From Seohaeicola sp024304985 (GTDB taxonomy: Bacteria > Pseudomonadota > Alphaproteobacteria > Rhodobacterales > Rhodobacteraceae): DNA of 64,000 bases. Numbering within the stretch: position 1 is the first letter of the stretch; the number at the start of each line of letters is the position of its first letter. Made by a program: the position numbers and the translations under genes. Below the pieces are notes generated by a model. That model was given only the letters and a program-made list of their open reading frames with translations. It searched no databases and had not been told where the DNA came from. The stretch is from assembly GCF_028802875.1 (NCBI RefSeq), contig NZ_JARAMP010000001.1, forward strand, positions 186,001 to 250,000. Direction: 5' to 3'. Positions 34,499 through 42,982 of this stretch are shown piece after piece.

Positions 34499-35404
34499 TC
34501 ACCACTCGGTCGGCCCCTTGTCTGCGAATTCATGCACCAGAAAGTCGATGAAGGCGCGCACCTTTGGCTGGGTGAACCGGCCCGGCGGATAGACCGCGTA
34601 GATGCCCTGGGTTTCCACCGGCAGGTCGGGAATGGCATCCTCGACCAGACCTTTCTCCATCGCGTCGGCATAGAGGAAGCTGGGCAGATAGGCGATGCCA
34701 AGCCCCGCGACACAGGCGTTCAGCAGGGATTGGCCGTCATTCACGCTGAGCCAGCCCGCGGTGCGGACCTGCCGTTTTTCGCCCGAAGGGGCGGTCAGTT
34801 TCCAGACGTTGCCGTTGGACTGGTTGGAGTAGTGCAGCAGCTTGTGATCGTTCAGATCGTCGATCTTCTGCGGGCGGCCATATTTGGCGAAATAGCTGGG
34901 GCTGGCGATCATCCGCTTGGTCGTCTCGGTCAGCTTGCGGGCGCGCAGGGTGCTGTCCTCCAGTTCGCCGATCCGCACGGCCATGTCGAAGCCCTCGCTG
35001 ATCAGTTCCACATAGCGGTTGTTCAGCACCATGTTCACGGTGATATCAGGGAATTCCGACAGGAAATCGCCCAGCACCGGCGACAGGTGATTGACCCCGA
35101 AATCCGTGGCCACCGAAATCCGCAACAGACCCGATGGCGCCGATTGCATCGAGGTGACAAGCGCATCCGCCTCGCCTGCATCGTTCAGGACGCGGCGGGC
35201 GCGGTCGTAATAGGCAAGGCCGATCTCGGTCGGGCTGACTCGGCGCGTGGTGCGGTTCAGCAGACGCGCCCCCAGACGCGCCTCGAGGCTGGACACATGC
35301 TTGGACACGGCCGATTTCGAGATACCCATCTTCTTGGCCGCATCGGTGAAGCCACCTTGATCCACAACCGTGGCGAAGGCCTCCATTTCCGTCAGACGAT
35401 CCAT
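34499..35404 (-). CDS. LysR-family transcriptional regulator
   Basis: A 301-residue LysR regulator: winged helix (about 1-60; GGFTDAAKKMGISKSAVSKHVSSLE) and an effector domain (about 90-295) of the CrgA/DsdC-like class. The start at 35404 is chosen because AAGGG precedes it by 8 nt and the protein begins at the HTH domain, MDRLTEMEAF. It is divergent from the aminotransferase/glutamine-synthetase-like pair, separated by about 350 nt, and is their likely regulator. Confidence 0.9.
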   Translation of the reverse strand: MDRLTEMEAFATVVDQGGFTDAAKKMGISKSAVSKHVSSLEARLGARLLNRTTRRVSPTEIGLAYYDRARRVLNDAGEADALVTSMQSAPSGLLRISVATDFGVNHLSPVLGDFLSEFPDITVNMVLNNRYVELISEGFDMAVRIGELEDSTLRARKLTETTKRMIASPSYFAKYGRPQKIDDLNDHKLLHYSNQSNGNVWKLTAPSGEKRQVRTAGWLSVNDGQSLLNACVAGLGIAYLPSFLYADAMEKGLVEDAIPDLPVETQGIYAVYPPGRFTQPKVRAFIDFLVHEFADKGPTEW

Positions 35405-35540
35405 GCGCGACACCCTTTTCATTGCGTTGTTTCCGGTATCGCGTCGAAATCGGGCACGACTGCGGCAGGGTGCGGACAATATCAGGGTATTGTCAGGGAT
35501 CGTTAATGGCATGGAAACGGGGAAACAGTCCGTCACCCGT

Positions 35541-35565
35541 CTGTTTCTTCTTGCCGGAAATATCC
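35541..35565 (-). repeat. Dispersed intergenic motif, copy 4
   Basis: On the minus strand this reads ATATTT-N3-GCAAGAAGAA with flanking similarity. It lies in the intergenic region upstream of the LysR gene. Confidence 0.65.
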
Positions 35566-35638
35566 ATAATCGCGGCGGATCAACCGGGCACAGGCTGCGC
35601 CTGTCGTGGGGCCTCTTGCAGAGAGGCGGCTGAAAATA

Positions 35639-35716
35639 TGATCAAATACAAGGATTTCAGAGGAACATCAGCAAGATGGATCAAAATTGTTCCATTCACA
35701 TTTGATCAAATATATG
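35639..35716 (+). promoter_or_regulatory. TGATCA repeats and promoter of the aminotransferase operon
   Basis: TGATCAAATA occurs at 35639-35648 and 35703-35712, 64 nt apart, with a related GGATCAAAAT at 35678. The second is part of a perfect palindrome ATTTGATCAAAT (35700-35711) lying between a possible -35 (TTGTTC, 35687-35692) and -10 (TATATG, 35711-35716). This looks like a multi-site operator. Confidence 0.55.
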
Positions 35717-35756
35717 GATACAGCAGGAAAGAGGCTTGAGCCGGGGTGATGACGCC

Positions 35757-37154
35757 ATGGACGGGGTAAGGGAACAGAGCGCGGATATCATCGCAGGCGT
35801 GCGGGTCGCGCGACTGGAAACGGTGCGCGCGCGTGAGGCGGCTGTCTATGCCGCCGCGCGTCCTGTTACAAAGGCGGCGCTGGTCGATGGCACGGAGGCT
35901 TGGCTGGACGGTGTGCCGATGCACTGGATGAAGGACTGGCCGATGCCCTTTCCGATGCTGGTGGCACGCGCGCGCAAGGCGCGGCTGACCGATCTGGACG
36001 GGCACCGTATCGACGATTTCTGTCTGGGCGATACCGGATCGATGTTCGGCCATTCCCCTGCCCCTGTCGCGCGCGCCATCAGGCGGCAAGCAAGGGACGG
36101 GCTGACCTATATGCTGCCGACCGAAGCGGCGCTGGAGGCTGGGCGGCTGCTGGTCGAACGGTTCGGGGATTTCCGCTGGCAGATCGCCACGACCGCGACC
36201 GATGCCAACCGTTTCGCGCTGCGCGTGGCACGCGCGGTGACGGGGCGGCCACGCGTGCTGGTGTTCAACGGCTGCTATCATGGCACGGTGGATGAGGCGA
36301 TGGTGGCCCTGCGGGACGGTCAGACCGTCGCGCGGCCCGGCCTGACCGGGCAGGTGGCAGATCTGACCCGGACCGCCGTCGCGGTGGAGTTCAACGATCT
36401 GGCAGGGGTCGAGGCGGCGCTGGCCACAGGCGAGGTGGCGGCGATCCTGACCGAACCCGTGATGACGAATTCCTGCATGGTCCTGCCCGATCCCGGCTTT
36501 CATGAGGGGCTGCGGCGGCTGTCGCGGCAGTATGGCGCGCTGCTCATCATTGACGAGACGCATACGGTGTCCAGCGGCTTGGGTGGTTACACCTCCGTGC
36601 ATGGGCTGGACCCTGATATTTTCGTCGCGGGCAAATGCGTGGCGGGCGGGATGCCGACGGCCATCTGGGGGCTGCGGGATGATGTGGCCACGCGGTTTGC
36701 CGCCTATAATGCCATGCGCGCACCCGGCCATTCCGGGATGGGGACCACGCTGTCGGCGAACCCGATGCAATTCGCCTGTTTGCGCGCGACGCTGGCCGAG
36801 GTGATGACGCCGGAGGCTTATGCTCATATGGAGGCTGGAGCCGCGCGGTTGGAGGCGGGGTTAAGTGCCGCCATCGCCCGGCATGGCGCGCCATGGCATG
36901 TGGTGCGGGTGGGGGCGCGGGTGGAATTCATCTGTGCGCCGGGGCCTTTGCGCAACGGGACCGAGGCGGAGGCGGCGCATCAGCCGGAGGTGGAGGGGGT
37001 AGTGCATACCTGCCTTCTGAACCGAGGCTGTCTGATCGCGCCCTTTCACAACATGATGCTGGTCAGCCCGGTGACCACGACGACACAGATCGACCGGCTG
37101 ATTGCCGCGTTTGATGAGACGTTGGCCCTGCTGTTCGAGCCGGATGAGGATTGA
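35757..37154 (+). CDS. Class III aminotransferase, glutamate-1-semialdehyde type
   Basis: A 465-residue PLP enzyme of fold type I, class III. The PLP lysine is K293 (FVAGKCVAGGMP), and LLIIDETHTV holds the cofactor Asp. It resembles glutamate-1-semialdehyde aminomutase-like aminotransferases. It is probably not HemL itself, because it lies with a catabolic-looking gene: the stop is followed after 1 nt by the glutamine-synthetase-like gene. The ATG at 35757 follows GGGGTGATG; an in-frame TTG at 35736 with a better-placed purine run is an alternative start. Substrate unknown; an amino acid or an amine is likely. Confidence 0.82.
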   Translation: MDGVREQSADIIAGVRVARLETVRAREAAVYAAARPVTKAALVDGTEAWLDGVPMHWMKDWPMPFPMLVARARKARLTDLDGHRIDDFCLGDTGSMFGHSPAPVARAIRRQARDGLTYMLPTEAALEAGRLLVERFGDFRWQIATTATDANRFALRVARAVTGRPRVLVFNGCYHGTVDEAMVALRDGQTVARPGLTGQVADLTRTAVAVEFNDLAGVEAALATGEVAAILTEPVMTNSCMVLPDPGFHEGLRRLSRQYGALLIIDETHTVSSGLGGYTSVHGLDPDIFVAGKCVAGGMPTAIWGLRDDVATRFAAYNAMRAPGHSGMGTTLSANPMQFACLRATLAEVMTPEAYAHMEAGAARLEAGLSAAIARHGAPWHVVRVGARVEFICAPGPLRNGTEAEAAHQPEVEGVVHTCLLNRGCLIAPFHNMMLVSPVTTTTQIDRLIAAFDETLALLFEPDED

Positions 37155-37155
37155 G

Positions 37156-38553
37156 ATGACGAACAAGACCCATGCCCCTTCGGGCGCGAGTGTGACCGAG
37201 GCGGAAGCCTTTCTTGAGGCGCACCCCGAGATCGAGGCCTTCGATATCGTGCTGCATGATTCCAACGGGATCGGGCGGGGCAAGATCATCCGGCGGCACG
37301 AACTGCTGGCGTTCTACCAGTCGGGGCGGTTTCTGCCGATCTCGATCCTGGGGTTGGATATCTGCGGCGAGGATGTGCATGAGACCGGGCTGATCTGGGA
37401 TCAGGGGGACGGCGATCTGCGGGCCTGGCCCATTCCCGGCACGCTCAAGCCCCTGCACGGCACCGTGCCGCCGCGCGGCGAGGTGTTGATGTCGCTTTAT
37501 ACACTGGAGGGGGAGCCGATGACATCGGACCCGCGCCATGCCTTGCAGGCGCAGGTGGATGCGATGGCGGCGGAGGGGCTTTATCCCGCAGGCGCGTTTG
37601 AATTGGAGTTCTTCCTGCTGGCCAATGAGCGCGGGGCGGATGGGCGGGTGCGCCCTGCGGCGGATGTGCTGGACGGGCGGGCGAGCCACCGGACGGAAGT
37701 CTATTCGGTCGATCACCTGCATGGGATGCTACCGTTGTTTTCCGACATTTACGCGGGCGCGGAAAAGGCCGGGATCAAGGCCGAGACGATGATTTCGGAA
37801 TATGCGCCGGGGCAATATGAGCTGACGCTGCATTACCGCACTGATGTGATGCAGGCCGCCGATGATCTGATGCGGTTGAAGCGGATCGTGCGGGCGCAGG
37901 CGCGGGCGCATGGGGTGACCGCCTGTTTCATGGCCAAGCCGATCGAGGATTATGCCGGTTCGGGGATGCATTTCCATGTGTCCTTGCAGGACGCCGAGGG
38001 GCGGAATGTATTTACCGAAAGCGTTGAAGGGGCTTGGTCAGAGCCTTTGCTGCACGCTTTGGGCGGGTTGCGCGACACGATGGGGGAATCGATGCTGGTG
38101 TTCGCGCCCCATGCCAATTCATGGCGGCGCTTCGCCAACCAGAGCTATGCGCCCGTGTCCACCAGTTGGGGGGTCAATAACCGTTCCGTGGCGCTGCGCA
38201 TCCCGGCGGGCGACAAGCGCGCGCGGCGGATCGAGCATCGCCCGGCGGGGGTGGATGCAAACCCCTATCTGGTGGCGGCGACCGTGCTGGCGGGGATCAG
38301 GCACGGGCTGGCGCAGCGGATGGATCCGGGGCCCGAGACGACCGGGAATGGCTATGACGAGGCGGGGGGCGATGACAGCATCCCGCGCGACTGGGGCGCT
38401 GCGATCGCGGCGGCGCGGGACTCGGGCTTTCTGAAGGGCGCTTTGGGCGAGGATATGCACCGCACCTTCGTGGCGGTGAAAGCGGCGGAATATGCCCGCG
38501 TGGCGCGGACGATTTCGGATGTGGATTACGATCTGTATCTGCATACTGTGTGA
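37156..38553 (+). CDS. Glutamine synthetase-like gamma-glutamylamide ligase
   Basis: A 465-residue member of the glutamine synthetase superfamily, close in type to PuuA/gamma-glutamylpolyamine synthetases. The N-terminal beta-grasp part (about 20-115) is followed by the catalytic domain with the Glu pair in FELEFFL (about 150), EYAPGQYEL, GSGMHFHVSL and RIEHRPAGVDANPYL. It would couple glutamate to an amine, as in the glutamylated route for polyamine, alkylamine or ethanolamine breakdown. It is translationally tied to the upstream aminotransferase (1-nt gap). No gamma-glutamyl hydrolase or oxidase is next to it. Confidence 0.85.
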   Translation: MTNKTHAPSGASVTEAEAFLEAHPEIEAFDIVLHDSNGIGRGKIIRRHELLAFYQSGRFLPISILGLDICGEDVHETGLIWDQGDGDLRAWPIPGTLKPLHGTVPPRGEVLMSLYTLEGEPMTSDPRHALQAQVDAMAAEGLYPAGAFELEFFLLANERGADGRVRPAADVLDGRASHRTEVYSVDHLHGMLPLFSDIYAGAEKAGIKAETMISEYAPGQYELTLHYRTDVMQAADDLMRLKRIVRAQARAHGVTACFMAKPIEDYAGSGMHFHVSLQDAEGRNVFTESVEGAWSEPLLHALGGLRDTMGESMLVFAPHANSWRRFANQSYAPVSTSWGVNNRSVALRIPAGDKRARRIEHRPAGVDANPYLVAATVLAGIRHGLAQRMDPGPETTGNGYDEAGGDDSIPRDWGAAIAAARDSGFLKGALGEDMHRTFVAVKAAEYARVARTISDVDYDLYLHTV

Positions 38554-38566
38554 TACCGGGGCAGAG

Positions 38567-38597
38567 CCGGGGCGCTGCCCCGGACCCCGGAGTATTT
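38567..38597 (+). terminator. Hairpin after the glutamine-synthetase-like gene
   Basis: CCGGGGC-GCT-GCCCCGG forms a 7-bp perfect stem, with TTTT about 10 nt after it. It lies between two convergent genes and may work for both. Confidence 0.5.
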
Positions 38598-38611
38598 TAG
38601 GCAAGATGAAG
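38590..38611 (+). repeat. Dispersed intergenic motif, copy 5
   Basis: The plus strand reads GTATTT, then AGGCAAGATGAAG, directly after the hairpin and just before the fadH stop (38617). Confidence 0.65.
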
Positions 38612-38616
38612 AGGGG

Positions 38617-40644
38617 TTAGAGGGTCGCGGCTAGTCTTGTGCCTTGATCTATGGCGCGTTTGGCGTCGAGTTCGGCGGCCACGTCTGCGCCGCCTATGAC
38701 ATGGGCGGTGATCCCCCGTTCGGCCAATGCGTCGGCGAGGCTGCGCTCGGACAGTTGCCCGGCACAGAGGACGACCGTTTCGGCCGGGATCACGCGGGGG
38801 TTTTCGCGCGCCTCGCCGAAGGTGATGTGCAGGCCGTCATCGTCGATGCGCTCATAGTTCACGCCGCCGATCATCTGGACATTCTTCATCTGGAGGGCAG
38901 CGCGGTGAATCCAGCCGGTGGTCTTGCCCAGACGTTTGCCGGGGCGTTCCGCCTTGCGTTGCAGCAACGTGACCTGCCGGGCGGGGGCGTCGGGGCGGGG
39001 GCCTTCGGGCGCGAGTCCACCACGGGCCTGTGCAGGATCGGTGACACCCCATTCGCGCATCCAGTCGGGGATGCTTTCCGTGGGGCTGTGTCCTTCGTGG
39101 ACAAGGTATTCGGACACGTCGAAGCCGATGCCGCCCGCGCCCACCACGGCGACGGTTTTGCCGACGGGGGCTTTGCCCGCCAGCACGTCGATATAGGAGA
39201 GCACATTGGGCCGGTCCTGACCGGGGATGCTTGGGTCGCGGGGGATGACACCGGTGGCGATCACCACCTCGTCAAAACCTGCAAGATCATCGGCGGTGAC
39301 GTCGGTGTTCAGGCGCAGGTCGATGGAGGAGGCCGCGACCATCTCCTCATACCAATCGACAAGGCCGTGAAATTCTTCCTTGCCCGGCACCTGGCGCGCC
39401 ATGTTGAGCTGTCCACCGATGCGTGCGCCGCGGTCGAACAGCGTGACCTTGTGGCCGCGATCTGCGGCGGTGAGGGCCACCGACAGGCCCGCAGGCCCTG
39501 CACCCACCACGGCCACGGTTTTGGGTGTGGCGGCGGGGGCGATGACCAGTTCGGTTTCAAAACAGGCGCGCGGGTTCACGAGGCAGCTTGAGATCTTGCC
39601 CGAGAAGGTGTGATCCAGACAGGCCTGATTGCAGGCGATGCAGGGGGCGATCTGTTTGGCGCGGCCTGCCATGGCCTTGGCGACGAAATCGGGATCGGCC
39701 AGCAGGGGGCGCGCCATCGAGACCATGTCGGCGCAACCCGTGGCCAGAACATCCTCGGCCACTTCGGGGGTGTTGATGCGGTTCGAGGTGATGACGGGGA
39801 TGCCCACCTGCCCCATCAGTTTCTTTGTGACCCATGCGAAGGCGGCGCGGGGGACCGAGGTGGCGATGGTGGGCACGCGGGCTTCGTGCCATCCGATGCC
39901 GGTGTTGATGATGCTGGCCCCGGCTTTTTCGATTTCCTTGGCCAAGGTGACCACCTCGTCAAAGGTGGAGCCGTTGGGGACCAGATCGATCATCGAGAGG
40001 CGGTAGATGATGATGAAATCATCGCCCACGGCGGCGCGGGCGCGTTTGACCACTTCGATGGGCAAGCGCATGCGGTTTTCATAGGAGCCGCCCCAGCGGT
40101 CGGTGCGTTTGTTGGTGTGGGTGACGAGGAACTGGTTGATGAAATACCCCTCGGAGCCCATCACTTCGACCCCGTCATAGCCGGCTTCGCGGGCGCGGGC
40201 GGCGGCGGTGGCGATGTCGTGTATCTGTTTTTCGATCCCGTCTTCGTCCAGTTCGCGGGGCGGGAAGGGCGAGATCGGGGATTTAATCGGGCTGGCCGAA
40301 ACACATTCGGGGCCGTAAGCGTAGCGGCCCGCGTGCAGGATCTGCATGGCGATCTTGCCATCTGCGTCATGCACCCGGTCGGTGACGATGCGGTGGTTGG
40401 CGATGTCCTTGTCGGTGAACAGACCCGCCGCGCCCGGAAAGACACCGCCTTCGCGGTTGGGGGCCATGCCGCCCGTCACCATCAGCGCCACCCCGCCGCG
40501 CGCGCGGGCGGCGTAGAATTCAGCAACGCGGTTCCAATCCTTCGTCTCCTCCAGCCCGGTATGCATCGAGCCCATGAGGACGCGGTTCTTGAGCGTGGTG
40601 TGGCCCAGATCGAGCGGGGCCAGAAGATGCGGATAATCGGTCAT
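38617..40644 (-). CDS. fadH: 2,4-dienoyl-CoA reductase (NADPH), FadH type
   Basis: A 675-residue flavin/iron-sulfur enzyme that reduces 2,4-dienoyl-CoA in the breakdown of polyunsaturated fatty acids. The N-terminal old-yellow-enzyme barrel (about 1-325) starts LLAPLDLGHTTLKNRVLMG as in E. coli FadH. The 4Fe-4S cysteines are in CIACNQACL and a SSC segment (about 335-360). FAD- and NADPH-binding halves follow (VAVVGAGPAGLSVA, VAVVGAGGIGFDVSEYL). Length matches FadH; trimethylamine dehydrogenase is a related but less likely alternative. Confidence 0.92.
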   Translation of the reverse strand: MTDYPHLLAPLDLGHTTLKNRVLMGSMHTGLEETKDWNRVAEFYAARARGGVALMVTGGMAPNREGGVFPGAAGLFTDKDIANHRIVTDRVHDADGKIAMQILHAGRYAYGPECVSASPIKSPISPFPPRELDEDGIEKQIHDIATAAARAREAGYDGVEVMGSEGYFINQFLVTHTNKRTDRWGGSYENRMRLPIEVVKRARAAVGDDFIIIYRLSMIDLVPNGSTFDEVVTLAKEIEKAGASIINTGIGWHEARVPTIATSVPRAAFAWVTKKLMGQVGIPVITSNRINTPEVAEDVLATGCADMVSMARPLLADPDFVAKAMAGRAKQIAPCIACNQACLDHTFSGKISSCLVNPRACFETELVIAPAATPKTVAVVGAGPAGLSVALTAADRGHKVTLFDRGARIGGQLNMARQVPGKEEFHGLVDWYEEMVAASSIDLRLNTDVTADDLAGFDEVVIATGVIPRDPSIPGQDRPNVLSYIDVLAGKAPVGKTVAVVGAGGIGFDVSEYLVHEGHSPTESIPDWMREWGVTDPAQARGGLAPEGPRPDAPARQVTLLQRKAERPGKRLGKTTGWIHRAALQMKNVQMIGGVNYERIDDDGLHITFGEARENPRVIPAETVVLCAGQLSERSLADALAERGITAHVIGGADVAAELDAKRAIDQGTRLAATL

Positions 40645-40730
40645 GGTGAAGCCCTCCGGTTTGGGGGCATCTGAACGCGGGACGGGGCGTTTGTCACCAG
40701 AAACCCAGCGTCAGGAGGCGGGCATCGCCG

Positions 40731-41024
40731 TCAGAGGGTGTTGTCCAGCACGAAGGGTGTCTCGAAATAGGCGAAACTGGGTGGCGCGCCGTAGATGCCG
40801 CGCACCTTTTCGCACCATGCCGCGTCATGGCCTGATTGGGCGGCTTCACGCGTTTTCCACAGGTAGACGCCGCCGCCGCGCCGCCCTTCGGGATCGTAGA
40901 GGTAGTTCTTGCGGATCAGATCGGGATTGGCGGCCCAGCCGGGCATCGTCGCCTCGAAATTGGCGATGACCTGTTCGCGGGTCATGCCGTCGGGGATCGG
41001 GAAGGTGACGATTTCGGTGATCAT
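40731..41024 (-). CDS. Small antibiotic-biosynthesis-monooxygenase-like (dimeric alpha-beta barrel) protein
   Basis: A 97-residue protein with one ferredoxin-like alpha+beta fold, resembling YdhR/ABM small monooxygenases (VTFPIPDGMTREQVIANFE, then GGVYLWKTREAAQSGHDAAW). Such proteins form dimers and can be monooxygenases, isomerases or merely structural. The ATG at 41024 follows AAAAGGA. It is 14 nt downstream of another small gene and upstream of fadH, same strand. Confidence 0.75.
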   Translation of the reverse strand: MITEIVTFPIPDGMTREQVIANFEATMPGWAANPDLIRKNYLYDPEGRRGGGVYLWKTREAAQSGHDAAWCEKVRGIYGAPPSFAYFETPFVLDNTL

Positions 41025-41038
41025 GGGGCTGTCCTTTT

Positions 41039-41416
41039 CTACATCGTCTCGAGACAATGCCGCCGGAAGGCGCGCTTGAGAAGGTCCAGTTCCTCGCGCA
41101 GGAGGTCCATTTCGGCGCGGATATCGTCGGCCAGAGCTTCGCCCGCGAGAATGGCAAAACTGGCCAGAGTCTCGCCTGTGTCGGCGCTGCGGATCAGGAA
41201 GGTGTGTATCCCGTCGCTGAGCGCCTCACGCGGGACAGGGATGCGCAGGAGCCAGCCGCCTGCGGTTTCAGGTGCCTCAAGCAGTTCGGCGCCGGGGACG
41301 GGCTGTTCCAGATGGGTCACGGCTATCGCAGGACGGTGGCCGGGGGCTGTGCCTGTGACGAGCCCTTCCCATATGCCTTGAAACAGGCGTGTCTTGGTGA
41401 CTTTCAGATCGCTCAC
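41039..41416 (-). CDS. Conserved-looking protein of unknown function
   Basis: A 125-residue protein with no domain I recognise. The N-terminal 90 residues look beta-rich (GGWLLRIPVPREALSDG, HTFLIRSADTGETLASF). The C-terminal 35 are a charged helix, probably a coiled coil (ADDIRAEMDLLREELDLLKR). It starts with GTG, preceded by AAGGATGG at good spacing. It is 14 nt upstream of the monooxygenase-like gene and downstream of the DUF6478 gene, so an operon is likely. Confidence 0.7.
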   Translation of the reverse strand: MSDLKVTKTRLFQGIWEGLVTGTAPGHRPAIAVTHLEQPVPGAELLEAPETAGGWLLRIPVPREALSDGIHTFLIRSADTGETLASFAILAGEALADDIRAEMDLLREELDLLKRAFRRHCLETM

Positions 41417-41457
41417 GGGACCATCCTTACGGGTAAATGACGAGACTTGGGCAGGTT

Positions 41458-42231
41458 CTAGAGTTCGGCGCGGGGGCGGCGGCTGAAAGTCAGGTCGCGC
41501 AGAACGACCTGGTTCATTTCTGGGCCCTCGAAGATCAGGTCGATCCAGGCTTTCTCGACCCGCTTTTCGTTCATGTTGGAATAGGCCAGATCGAATTCGA
41601 CCATGATGTCCTCTTCATGCAGGGGCAGTTCGCGCACGATCTGTTCGGTATTGGGGCCGTGCCGGATGTTCAGACGGGCAAAGATTTCCAGCGGCTTTTC
41701 CATCTCGACGATGGTGTTCATGCGGATCAGGTGCCGCCGCTTGAGGCCCGCGACCGCGTCAGGCGGCAGATCCACCACAAGCGACAGAAAGGAGCCATCG
41801 AAGCGGAACACATCCATCCGCAGGCCGAAGGGGGCGAGATCCTGTTCGCGCCGGTTGCGTAGCTGGCGTAGAGTCAGTTCGGAGCGGTCGCAGTCGTGAA
41901 ACAGGGTCACTTCGCTGCCCAGCATGCTTTTGCTCTGGACCGAGGCAAGACCGGGTGTTGGCAGCGGGCCGCGCCACAGTTCGGGCCGCCATCCCCAGTC
42001 CGAGCCATGCGGGCGGCGGAAGGCGGTGGAGCCGATCATCGGCAGGGCAAGCCGGCTTTCGGCGACATGAATCAGCTCGTCCAGATGGCGGCGCAACTGG
42101 CGTGCGCGCTGGCGTTGCACGCGCAATTCGGAGAGGTCGGTCTTGTCTGCCTGGCGTGCGGCATTGGCCCAGCGGTTGCGGCTGCGCGCGAAGGCGATTG
42201 CCTGAAACATTTTGCCGCCCAACTCTGCCAT
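41458..42231 (-). CDS. DUF6478 family protein
   Basis: A 257-residue cytosolic protein that I believe belongs to DUF6478, a family seen mostly in Rhodobacteraceae. A basic helical N-terminus (about 10-60) precedes a beta-rich core with WGWRPELWRGPLP, VTLFHDCDRSEL and VEFDLAYSNMNEKRV. Function is unknown. A start at the internal ATG 42211-42209 is possible, since it has a better-placed GGGCGG. It precedes two small same-strand genes. Confidence 0.72.
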   Translation of the reverse strand: MAELGGKMFQAIAFARSRNRWANAARQADKTDLSELRVQRQRARQLRRHLDELIHVAESRLALPMIGSTAFRRPHGSDWGWRPELWRGPLPTPGLASVQSKSMLGSEVTLFHDCDRSELTLRQLRNRREQDLAPFGLRMDVFRFDGSFLSLVVDLPPDAVAGLKRRHLIRMNTIVEMEKPLEIFARLNIRHGPNTEQIVRELPLHEEDIMVEFDLAYSNMNEKRVEKAWIDLIFEGPEMNQVVLRDLTFSRRPRAEL

Positions 42232-42366
42232 TGCCTTGATCCGCCCTTTTACCCGGTTGCCTGACCTGTGGCCCTTGTCGCCACCCGCAAGCCTGTAACG
42301 ACATTTACAGAAACAATATTTAACGACGCTTTCGACTGATGCAATTCGGGAAACGCTGTGAGGCGA

Positions 42367-42969
42367 TCACTCGGCCGCATTCGCCGCCGTTGTCGCCGCG
42401 GCTGCACTGTCGCTGCGGATCGCATCGGCCAGATCGATCATCATCTGCATCCCCGGATCCGCGACCATGGGGCTGTCGATCCCGGCATAAAGCGCGAGGC
42501 CCAGAACCTGTCCCTGCACCGTCATCAGTCCCCGCCAGTGACGCGGGTCGGCGCTCGGCGGCACGCGGGACCCGCCTTCGACCTGCAGGAGGCTGAGCCC
42601 GTCGTCGCGGCTGATGGCCTTGAGGATGCGCCCGCGCCCCAAAGCTGTCTGGAAGGCGCGGCTGTCGGTCGCCACCGCGTCGTCTTGGGCGGGGGAGGCC
42701 GAAATCGTGATGATCGCGGGTTCCACCAGAACGCCCGCCGCTTCGCCGGTCAGGCTGGCGCAACTGCCGATGAGGGCAAAGCCACCGCCGGGCCTGTCGC
42801 TGAAACTGCGCGCGTCGATGCAATAGCCGGGCGGCGGTTTCAAAACGACTGCGCCGCCGGCCAAGGTCGCCTCGCGCAGGACGGGCACGCCCGAAGGCCC
42901 GCCCGTCATCGCAAGACAGCCCGCCAGCATCATAACCAGCGACAGGGCAATCGCTGCCCGTGTTGGCAC
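42367..42969 (-). CDS. Lipoprotein of unknown function
   Basis: A 200-residue lipoprotein: the signal peptide ends in a lipobox, LSLVMMLAGC, so the mature protein would start at that Cys (about 19). The mature part has two further Cys (YCIDARSF, IGSCASL), possibly a disulfide, and ends in a helical, Ala-rich tail. I chose the GTG at 42969 because it makes a proper signal peptide and lies 13 nt after the ilvD stop; the frame is open much further but overlaps ilvD. The family is not recognised. Confidence 0.72.
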   Translation of the reverse strand: MPTRAAIALSLVMMLAGCLAMTGGPSGVPVLREATLAGGAVVLKPPPGYCIDARSFSDRPGGGFALIGSCASLTGEAAGVLVEPAIITISASPAQDDAVATDSRAFQTALGRGRILKAISRDDGLSLLQVEGGSRVPPSADPRHWRGLMTVQGQVLGLALYAGIDSPMVADPGMQMMIDLADAIRSDSAAAATTAANAAE

Positions 42970-42982
42970 CCGGATACCGATG

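Larger units (their letters stand above)
35405..35756. other. Intergenic region, 352 nt, LysR to aminotransferase
   Basis: No gene is evident. The left part is of normal GC and holds one copy of the dispersed motif (35541-35565). The right 100 nt are strikingly AT-rich for this genome and contain TGATCA repeats and a candidate promoter. Confidence 0.7.

Noticed and set aside
35757..37154. hemL (glutamate-1-semialdehyde aminomutase) call
   Set aside because: The protein is only distantly of that type and is translationally tied to an amine-glutamylating ligase and a LysR gene, pointing to catabolism.
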